A stretch of DNA of 13,331 nucleotides from Hyphomicrobiales bacterium (GTDB lineage Bacteria; Pseudomonadota; Alphaproteobacteria; Rhizobiales; Beijerinckiaceae): the NCBI GenBank assembly GCA_947374125.1, contig CANCAR010000059.1:1-13331 (forward strand), written 5' to 3'. This document shows positions 7,006 through 13,331 of the stretch, in pieces (the stretch's first letter is position 1; each line of letters opens with the position of its first letter). The notes under the pieces are model-generated. The model was given only the letters and a program-made list of their open reading frames with translations. It did not search any database and was not told the origin of the DNA. Made by a program: the position numbers and the translations under genes.

Positions 7006-8037
7006 TCACGCCGCGCCAGCGGTCGAGACGGTTGCAAAGGGATGAGCGCCCAACACATGGGCGTTGGCGGCATTCCAAGTCACGAGCACGCGGTCGCCGA
7101 CCCCGTAGCCCGTTTGATCGAAATCATTTTCGGAGAGTTCAGCGGCCAAATCCGTGCCGCCCTCACCCGCGATCGAGACGCGGATAAAGGTGCCTTGATA
7201 TTCGACTTCCGTAATGGTGCCAGCGATAAAGGGACCTGAAACACCCGCACTCGGTGCATTCAAAATCAGCCGATCATTGCGTACGGCCAACGTTTCATCA
7301 CCGATCCGAATAACAGCGTGGCCACCAATGAATTTAGCTGCGAATTCGGTTTTAGGATGGTTGAAAATCTCGCGTGGGCTGCCCTGCTGCTCAATCTTGC
7401 CCGCGTTCATCAGCACCACAATATCGGCAAGCGCCATCGCTTCATCTTGGCCATGGGTGACGTGGATAAAAGTAATACCGAGTTCGCGTTGCAGGCGCTT
7501 GAGTTCTGCGCGCATACGCAACCGGAGGAAGGGATCGAGCGCTGAAAGCGGTTCATCGAGAAGCAAAATCTGTGGCTTTGTAATCAACGCACGCGCGAGC
7601 GCCACACGTTGTTGCTGGCCCCCCGATAATTGCGCGGGCAAGCGTTGCTCATAAGCCTGCATATCAACAAGCGCCAAAAGCTTGCGGGCTTCTGCGTGGC
7701 GCTCTTCTTTACTGACCCCACGCATTTTCAATGCAAACGCAACGTTATCAATCACCGAGAGATGCGGAAACAAGGCGTAGGATTGAAACATCATCGCCGT
7801 GTTTCGACCGGCAGGCGGAAGGTCGGTTACATTGTTTGCGCCAACCAGAATATCGCCAGCGGTCACCGATTCATGGCCCGCAATCATGCGGAGCGTTGAG
7901 GTTTTGCCACATCCCGATGGCCCCAACAGGCAGCAATACGACCCCGACGGAATCTTAAGATCAATCCCATCGACAGCCGTCGTCGAACCAAACTGTTTGG
8001 TCACTTTCACAAGTTCAAGGGTTGCCTTCGAAATCAT
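7006..8037 (-). CDS. potA: polyamine-type ABC transporter ATP-binding protein (PotA-like)
   Basis: A 343-residue cytoplasmic ATPase that powers the importer. All nucleotide-binding motifs are intact: Walker A GPSGCGKT (39-46), Q-loop Gln85 in FQSYALFPH, signature LSGGQQQ (137-143), Walker B LLLDEP (158-163) with a following D-loop SALD, and switch His195 in HVTHGQDEA. The C-terminal third (from about residue 235) fits the TOBE-type regulatory domain of PotA/CysA/MalK-type ATPases. It is the first gene of the four-gene importer operon. The ATG at 8037 is accepted because the LELVKVTKQFG strand begins right after it, although the upstream Shine-Dalgarno match is poor. The symbol marks similarity; the transported compound is not established. 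Confidence 0.93.
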   Translation of the reverse strand: MISKATLELVKVTKQFGSTTAVDGIDLKIPSGSYCCLLGPSGCGKTSTLRMIAGHESVTAGDILVGANNVTDLPPAGRNTAMMFQSYALFPHLSVIDNVAFALKMRGVSKEERHAEARKLLALVDMQAYEQRLPAQLSGGQQQRVALARALITKPQILLLDEPLSALDPFLRLRMRAELKRLQRELGITFIHVTHGQDEAMALADIVVLMNAGKIEQQGSPREIFNHPKTEFAAKFIGGHAVIRIGDETLAVRNDRLILNAPSAGVSGPFIAGTITEVEYQGTFIRVSIAGEGGTDLAAELSENDFDQTGYGVGDRVLVTWNAANAHVLGAHPFATVSTAGAA

Positions 8038-8120
8038 TGAGTAACAGCCTGTCTATGAGTGCGGGATGATGGAATGCAACGGGTATGCCAGTACGGATTA
8101 TTCAGTAGTTACAGCGCGAG

Positions 8121-8137
8121 TGCCCGCTTCGCGGGCA
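8121..8137 (-). other. stable hairpin in the potA leader
   Basis: TGCCCGC and GCGGGCA form a perfect 7-bp GC-rich stem around a three-base loop (GAA on the minus strand). It lies 84 bases before the potA ATG and downstream of the candidate promoter, so it would be in the 5' untranslated RNA. No T-run follows it on either strand, which argues against an intrinsic terminator. A role in RNA stability or attenuation is possible but unproven. Confidence 0.45.
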
Positions 8138-8180
8138 GTGCGACATCGGCAAATCGATTAAAAAAAGATGTTGTGCCTAT

Positions 8181-8208
8181 TTTTTATGCAAATATTTTAC
8201 AACGTCAA
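8181..8208 (-). promoter_or_regulatory. candidate sigma70 promoter for the importer operon
   Basis: On the minus strand TTGACG (8208-8203, five of six -35 matches) is followed after 16 bases by TAAAAA (8186-8181, four of six -10 matches) in an AT-rich stretch. Transcription would start near 8174, giving a leader of roughly 135 bases before potA. The location, just after the RND operon end and before the importer, is where a promoter is expected. Confidence 0.45.
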
Positions 8209-8226
8209 TCCCATGCTTTGGCAAGA

Positions 8227-8246
8227 GGCGCCTAATATGAGGCACC
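8227..8246 (-). terminator. possible terminator hairpin after the RND operon
   Basis: On the minus strand GGTGCCT (8246-8240) pairs with AGGCGCC (8233-8227) across a six-base loop, including one G-U pair that forms only in the minus-strand RNA. It starts about 30 bases after the mdtC-like stop codon. No strong T-run follows, so an intrinsic terminator is only tentative. The T-run at 8167-8160 on the same strand follows a much weaker stem. Confidence 0.3.
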
Positions 8247-8276
8247 ACGCCCAGAGATCTGATGAAGGCCGGTAGA

Positions 8277-11200
8277 TTATGCGGATGGATCCGTCGCCGC
8301 GATGATGCCTGCTTCATCTCTCGCGTGCCTCGAACGCCGCGTCAGGCGATCCATCATCAGATAGATCACGGGCGTCGTATAGAGCGTCAGAATTTGCGAG
8401 AGCAGCAAACCGCCAATAATGGTCACACCCAATGGTCGACGTAGTTCCGAACCCGGGCCCGAGGCGAGAAGCAAGGGAAGCGCACCGAGCATCGATGCCA
8501 TGGTCGTCATCAAAATCGGGCGAAAACGCACGCGACAGGCTTCAACCATCGCCGACAACGCCGTCATATCCGTCTCAGGGCGGCGCGATTGGGCGAAGTC
8601 GATCAGAATGATCCCGTTTTTCTTCACGATGCCAATCAGCAAAATGATCCCGATAATGGCAATCAGGCTAATCTCCAGCCCGAACAGCTTCAACGAGAGC
8701 AAGGCACCGAGGGCGGCGGAGGGTAGCGTCGATAGGATGGTGAGCGGATGCACAAGGCTTTCATAAAGAATGCCCAAAATCAGATAGACGGCGAGCACAG
8801 CCGCAAGAATGAGCAAAGATTGCGAGCCTGCCGCCGTCGTAAACGCCTTCGCATCGCCCGCAAAATCCGAATTGACCGTCTCCGGTAAATGCAGATCAAG
8901 AATTTGCCGCCGAACAGCCGCCGTGGCCGCGTCCTGCGTCACGCCTTCTGCCATATCGTAAGTGATGGTCACGGAAGCAAACTGGCCCTGATGGTTGATC
9001 GCCAGTGGCGCAAGCCCGCGCTTAAAATGCGCAATCGATTCAAGTGGCACCTGAATGCCTTTGGCCCCCGGCACATAAAGGCCGGCTAAATCACTCGGGT
9101 CGGATTGCTGATCGCGCGACACCGCCAAAATAGTCCGGTATTGGTTGCGTGGCGTATAGAGCGTTGTGATCTGCCGCTGCCCATAGGCATCGCCTAACGC
9201 GGCATCTATGTCGGAAAATTTAACACCGAGGCGTGCCGCCCGCTCGCGATCCACCACAATATCAAGCTGCAACCCGCCGCTCACTTTATCCGTTGAGACA
9301 TCGACGAGTTCGCGCGCAGCCTTCAAGGCTGCTTCCGCCTTCGGTCCCCATTCTTGCAGCGCTTTGAGGTCTTGCCCCCACAGCGTGAACTGCATCGCCG
9401 ATTTGCCAGAGCGTGCCCCCGCCCTAAAATCCTGCGCGGACGCCATAAAGAGCCGTATTCCCGCAATGCCAGAAGTGGCGCGCCGCAACCGTGCGACAAT
9501 CTCAGCACTTGATGTTTTTCGCTCGGCAAACGGCTTCAGGCTAATCAGCAACCGCCCCTGATTAACGGTTGAGAACCCGCCGGACGCACCGATAAACGAG
9601 GCCGTGCCGGAAATCGCCGGATCAGCGCTCACAATATCGCTGATCTTTTGCTGCAACTCGCTCATTCGCGCAAACGAGATATCGGGTGCCGCTTCCGTTG
9701 AGCCAAAGATCAGCCCGATATCATCCTGCGGGAAAAACCCCTTCGGCATGGTGCGAAACAGGTCAACGGTGGCCGCAATCACAAGGCCGAACACGATCAG
9801 CGTCAACCAAGGATGCCGCATTACGGGCTTAAGCGAAGCGGCATAGAGCGAGGCTAGTCCTTCAAGCCCCGCCTCGATCCAACGGTCCACCCGGCCGCGC
9901 TTTTCCTCGCTCTTCTGGCGCAAAAGCTTGGAGCAGATCATCGGCGCGATGGTGAGCGAGACAAAGGTCGAAACCGCAATCGCAAACACCAAAGTCAGGG
10001 CAAATTCACGGAACAGCCGCCCGATCACACCCTCCATAAAAATCATCGGAATAAAAGCCGCCGCCAGCGATAGGCTGATCGAGAGAACCGTAAAGCCCAG
10101 TTCTTGCGCGCCTTTCAGCGCCGCCATCATCGGCGTGTCGCCCGCCTCAATATGGCGGTGAACGTTTTCAACCACCACAATCGCATCATCGACGACAAAG
10201 CCAACCGCAATCGTAATCGCCATCAAAGACAGCGTGTCGAGCGTAAACCCCGCCACCCACATCGCCGCAAAACTGCCTGCAATCGACAAAGGGACCGAGA
10301 CGCCAACGGCGACGGTCTGCGCACCGCTACGCAGAAAAACCAACACGACGCCCATCACAAGCACAATGGCCACGAACAGCGTTTTCATCAAATCATTGAT
10401 CGACGCGCGGATCGATTCAGTCCGGTCGGTCAGCGTATCAATCTTCACACCCGCCGGAATCCAGCGGCCAAGCTCAGGCAATAAGAGTTTAACAGAATCC
10501 ACTGTTTCAATCACATTGGCATTCGGCTGCTTCGAAATCTGCAAAATCACCGCGGGCTTGCCATTAAACCATCCGGCCGCGCGAATATTACGCACACCCT
10601 CTTTAACCTCGGCCACATCGCCAAGCCGGATCGAGGCTCCATTTCGGTTGGCGACGACGATGCTTTGATAATCCTCAACGGTTTCAAGCTGTGAATTTGT
10701 TGCCAATGTTTCGGTGCGCAAAGCCCCTTCAAGCGTGCCTACGGGGCCAAACGCATTGGCATTCACGACAGCGGCACGAACTGCATCGACGCCTACGCCA
10801 ATGGCGGCCAACCGGTTGGGATCAAGGCTGATCCGCATTGCCGGTTGCTCCGCGCCATTCACGCTGACTTCCGCAACACCCGGCACTTGCGAGAGGCGTT
10901 GGGCGATCACCGAGTCGGCTATGTCATAGAGCACGCTGTTCGGGATCGTGTCGGAGGTCAGCGCCAGAACCAGAACCGGAAACGCCGCCGGATTGAGCTT
11001 TCGTACCACCGGTAGCGAGGGCAAATCAGATGGCAAATCATTCGCCGCCGCATTAATCGCCGCCTGCACATCGCGCGCAGCTTTGTCGACGGGGCGGTTA
11101 ACATCAAACTGGATGGCAATCGCGGTTGCGCCCAGCGAGCTCGTCGAGGTGATTTCGGTCACCCCCGCAATCGCCCCCAATTGCCGCTCCAAAGGGGCAG

Positions 11201-11393
11201 CCACGGTCGTTGCCATGGTTTCCGGGTCCGCTCCGGGTTGTGTGGCCGTCACCCGCAAGGTTGGCAAATCAACGGAAGGCAGGCTCGCGACGGGCAGAAA
11301 GAAAAACGCCAAAGCACCCGCAAAGATAAGCCCCAGCGCAACAAGCGAACTCGCCACCGGTCTTGTGATGAAAAGACCGCTAAAGCCATTCAT
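8277..11393 (-). CDS. mdtC: RND multidrug efflux permease, MdtC/MuxC-like
   Basis: A complete 1038-residue proton-driven RND transporter of the inner membrane. It starts MNGFSGLFITRPVASSL, the usual cytoplasmic tip and first membrane helix. Porter (periplasmic) loops span roughly residues 35-335 and 555-855. The fourth membrane helix carries the proton-relay pair Asp402-Asp403 (GFVVDDAIVVVEN), and a later helix carries Lys924-Lys925 (GIVKKNGIILIDF), so the pump looks functional. Segments such as AARDVQAAINAA and ILGILYESLVHPLTILSTLPSA match the MdtC subgroup. Its ATG overlaps the stop of the upstream RND gene (ATGA), as expected for subunits of a mixed trimer like MdtBC. Typical substrates of that group are bile salts, novobiocin and similar amphiphiles; here they are unknown. 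An adaptor and an outer-membrane channel are needed and are not visible in this window. Confidence 0.93.
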   Translation of the reverse strand: MNGFSGLFITRPVASSLVALGLIFAGALAFFFLPVASLPSVDLPTLRVTATQPGADPETMATTVAAPLERQLGAIAGVTEITSTSSLGATAIAIQFDVNRPVDKAARDVQAAINAAANDLPSDLPSLPVVRKLNPAAFPVLVLALTSDTIPNSVLYDIADSVIAQRLSQVPGVAEVSVNGAEQPAMRISLDPNRLAAIGVGVDAVRAAVVNANAFGPVGTLEGALRTETLATNSQLETVEDYQSIVVANRNGASIRLGDVAEVKEGVRNIRAAGWFNGKPAVILQISKQPNANVIETVDSVKLLLPELGRWIPAGVKIDTLTDRTESIRASINDLMKTLFVAIVLVMGVVLVFLRSGAQTVAVGVSVPLSIAGSFAAMWVAGFTLDTLSLMAITIAVGFVVDDAIVVVENVHRHIEAGDTPMMAALKGAQELGFTVLSISLSLAAAFIPMIFMEGVIGRLFREFALTLVFAIAVSTFVSLTIAPMICSKLLRQKSEEKRGRVDRWIEAGLEGLASLYAASLKPVMRHPWLTLIVFGLVIAATVDLFRTMPKGFFPQDDIGLIFGSTEAAPDISFARMSELQQKISDIVSADPAISGTASFIGASGGFSTVNQGRLLISLKPFAERKTSSAEIVARLRRATSGIAGIRLFMASAQDFRAGARSGKSAMQFTLWGQDLKALQEWGPKAEAALKAARELVDVSTDKVSGGLQLDIVVDRERAARLGVKFSDIDAALGDAYGQRQITTLYTPRNQYRTILAVSRDQQSDPSDLAGLYVPGAKGIQVPLESIAHFKRGLAPLAINHQGQFASVTITYDMAEGVTQDAATAAVRRQILDLHLPETVNSDFAGDAKAFTTAAGSQSLLILAAVLAVYLILGILYESLVHPLTILSTLPSAALGALLSLKLFGLEISLIAIIGIILLIGIVKKNGIILIDFAQSRRPETDMTALSAMVEACRVRFRPILMTTMASMLGALPLLLASGPGSELRRPLGVTIIGGLLLSQILTLYTTPVIYLMMDRLTRRSRHARDEAGIIAATDPSA

Positions 11394-13330
11394 GGCTTTT
11401 GGCTCCCAAGCCTACGCAACCGCTCAAGCGCCAGAAAAATCACCGGCGTGGTGTAAAGCGTCAAAAACTGGCTCAGCAACAGCCCGCCAATAATCGTCAC
11501 GCCCAACGGAATCCGTAGTTCCGAACCCGCGCCATGGGCAAAGGCCAGCGGGATAGCGCCAAACAAGGCCGCGAGCGTCGTCATCATAATGGGCCGAAAC
11601 CGCAACCGACACGCCTCGATAATCGCAGCCCGCGGGCTCAGCCCCTCCTCGCGTTCCGCTGAAATGGCGAAATCGATCATCATGATCGCGTTTTTCTTCA
11701 CAATGCCCATCAAGAGCACGATACCGATCAGCGCGATGATCGAAAGCGTTTGCCCGGTAAGCGAAAGCGCCAACAAAGCCCCGACGCCCGCCGAGGGCAG
11801 GGTGGATAAAATGGTAATCGGATGAATAAAGCTCTCATACAACATGCCGAGCACGAGATAGATCACGATCACAGCGGCCAGAATGAGCCATACTTCGCTG
11901 GACAATGCGCGCTTAAATTCGGCAGCGTCCGCCGAGAAACTGCCGACAAGGATCGACGGTAGCCCGATGTCAGCCTCCGCCTCCGCAACGGCACTAACGG
12001 CTTGATCGAGTGACGCATTCGCGTCCAAATCAAAACTCAGCGAATAGGCAGGAAATTGCTGTTCATGGGCAATCACCAGTGGGGCGGTATCACGCGTCAA
12101 AGCGGCAAAGGCCGATAGCGGCACCTGCGCGCCTGCAGCCGTTGAAACAAACAGTTTGCTCAAAATCGCGGGATCCGTCTGATCCCGAGCCGAGGCTTCG
12201 AGCACCACGCGGTATTGGTTGGATTGTGCGTAAATCGTCGAAATCTGCCGCTGCCCAAACGCATCATTCAGTGTGTCATTCACAAGCTGCATCGAAACAC
12301 CGAGCTTACCCGCCTTTTCGCGATCGATACGGATAAAAGCACGCAAACCCCCGCTCGGTGTCTCCGTTGCGACCCGCTTGAGGCGTTGGTCTTGGTTCAA
12401 CCGCGCCAGAAGCCGCTCACCCCAGAGCGCGACAGCATCCGGGTCAGCACCTGTTAGCGTATATTGATACCGCGATTTACTGGTCCGCGTGGCCAATTCC
12501 ACATCCTGAATAGGTTCGGCGTAAAGCCGCACACCTTTGACGATCTGCTCCACCTGGGTCAGCCTTGCTGCAACATCAAACGCGCTTTCATTCCGTTCCG
12601 CGCGTGGCGCCAGTGCCACAAGCAGCCGTGCGGTGTTCAGTGTCGCGTTCTGCCCGCCAATGCCAAGCACTCCGACCACATGGGCGACCGCTGGATCGGT
12701 ACGAAAGGCCCGGCTAGCTTCATCTTCCAACCGCCGCATCTCGGCAAACGAGGCGTCCGGCGAGGCTTCCAGAATGATACTGATCAGGCCCGTGTCTTGG
12801 TCGGGTAAAAATCCCCTCGGCATCCCCGCATAAAGCCCAGCCGTCAACGCCATCGTGGCAAAGGTCAAACCCAAAATCCATCCCGAACGATCCAGCGCCC
12901 AACCAAGCGTAGAACTATAAAAGCGGGCCATCGCTGTAACGGGCCATTCGAGGGCATTAAGCCATGGCGTGTCCGAGCGCTCCTTGGTCCGCTTGAGCCA
13001 ATAGGCGCACATCATCGGCGTCAAAGTGAGCGATAGAACGGCGGATACCAGCACGGCGATGGATAGGGTCAGCGCAAATTCGCGGAACATTCGCCCCACA
13101 AGCCCCGGCATAAAGAGCAGTGGGATAAACACCGCGATCAAGGATACGGTCAGCGAGATCACGGTAAACCCGATCTCGCCCGCGCCTTTCAATGCGGCGG
13201 GCAGCGGTTCTTCACCGTCTTCAATATGGCGCGCGATGTTCTCGATCATCACAATTGCATCATCGACGATAAAGCCGGTGCCGATGGTCAACGCCATCAG
13301 CGATAAATTATCGAGGCTGAACCCTGCAAA
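11390..13330 (-). CDS. mdtB: RND multidrug efflux permease, MdtB/MuxB-like (N-terminus outside window)
   Basis: The frame stays open to the window edge, giving 646 visible residues. They begin at FAGFSLDNLSLMALTIGTGF, which is the fourth-membrane-helix region of RND pumps, so about 385-390 residues (first helix and first porter loop) lie outside. The ATG at 13297 is internal and not a start. The proton-relay Asp pair (IVDDAIVMIEN, visible residues 23-24) and the later Lys pair (GIVKKNAIMMIDF, 545-546) are intact. The second porter loop includes DAFGQRQISTIYAQSNQYRVVLE. The close relation to the next gene, together with the four-base overlap and the mdtB-then-mdtC order, suggests a heterotrimeric MdtBC-type pump. 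Confidence 0.92.
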   Translation of the reverse strand, partial: FAGFSLDNLSLMALTIGTGFIVDDAIVMIENIARHIEDGEEPLPAALKGAGEIGFTVISLTVSLIAVFIPLLFMPGLVGRMFREFALTLSIAVLVSAVLSLTLTPMMCAYWLKRTKERSDTPWLNALEWPVTAMARFYSSTLGWALDRSGWILGLTFATMALTAGLYAGMPRGFLPDQDTGLISIILEASPDASFAEMRRLEDEASRAFRTDPAVAHVVGVLGIGGQNATLNTARLLVALAPRAERNESAFDVAARLTQVEQIVKGVRLYAEPIQDVELATRTSKSRYQYTLTGADPDAVALWGERLLARLNQDQRLKRVATETPSGGLRAFIRIDREKAGKLGVSMQLVNDTLNDAFGQRQISTIYAQSNQYRVVLEASARDQTDPAILSKLFVSTAAGAQVPLSAFAALTRDTAPLVIAHEQQFPAYSLSFDLDANASLDQAVSAVAEAEADIGLPSILVGSFSADAAEFKRALSSEVWLILAAVIVIYLVLGMLYESFIHPITILSTLPSAGVGALLALSLTGQTLSIIALIGIVLLMGIVKKNAIMMIDFAISAEREEGLSPRAAIIEACRLRFRPIMMTTLAALFGAIPLAFAHGAGSELRIPLGVTIIGGLLLSQFLTLYTTPVIFLALERLRRLGSQKP

Positions 13331-13331
13331 C

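Noticed and set aside
10104..10484. Plus-strand open frame (126 codons) rich in His, Arg and Asn
   Set aside because: It is antisense to the membrane and porter region of the mdtC-like gene; the odd composition is the expected by-product of that coding strand.
10948..11493. Long open frame on the plus strand (181 codons) opposite the RND genes
   Set aside because: It lies fully antisense to conserved RND coding sequence, has no recognisable protein motifs and mirrors codon bias of the real genes.
13295..13297. ATG as a start for the mdtB-like gene
   Set aside because: The frame continues upstream with conserved RND residues (FSLDNLSL) to the window edge, so this Met is internal.

Overview
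The window looks like chromosomal DNA of an alphaproteobacterium of moderate GC content; order and genus cannot be read from it. The suggestion rests on protein style: a Tat-exported PotD-type binding protein, a rhizobial-type hydantoin racemase and an MdtBC-like RND pair. I see no rRNA, tRNA, CRISPR array, transposase or phage gene. Almost everything is on the minus strand, so the transcribed order runs from high to low coordinates.

Right part (8277-13331): two consecutive RND efflux pump genes whose reading frames overlap by four bases (ATGA). The upstream one (mdtB-like) is cut by the window edge and lacks about 385-390 N-terminal residues. The downstream one (mdtC-like, 1038 aa) is complete. 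A periplasmic adaptor gene (mdtA-like) would be expected just outside the window. A 239-bp gap (8038-8276) separates the pump from the next operon and holds a possible terminator hairpin, a candidate sigma70 promoter and a leader hairpin.

Middle part (3725-8037): a complete polyamine-type ABC importer in the order ATPase (potA-like), Tat-exported binding protein, permease (potB-like), permease (potC-like). Between the binding protein and the first permease lie two inverted copies of a short repeat that can fold into a long hairpin. This is the same location as the REP sequences between malE and malF in E. coli.

Left part (1-3625): an AT-rich gene for a family-4 type glycosyltransferase, which looks foreign to its surroundings. 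It is followed by a hydantoin/Asp-Glu racemase family gene and a cytosine-deaminase-like amidohydrolase that overlap by ATGA. A SorC-type regulator, missing its N-terminus at the window start, converges on the amidohydrolase.

Working model (inference): the importer brings in a small nitrogenous compound, and the racemase and amidohydrolase process it, possibly a cyclic amide or ureide. The substrate cannot be named. The most unusual points are the amidohydrolase, which seems to lack two acidic active-site residues of cytosine deaminase, and the intra-operon inverted repeat. I did not find a clearly new multi-gene system.
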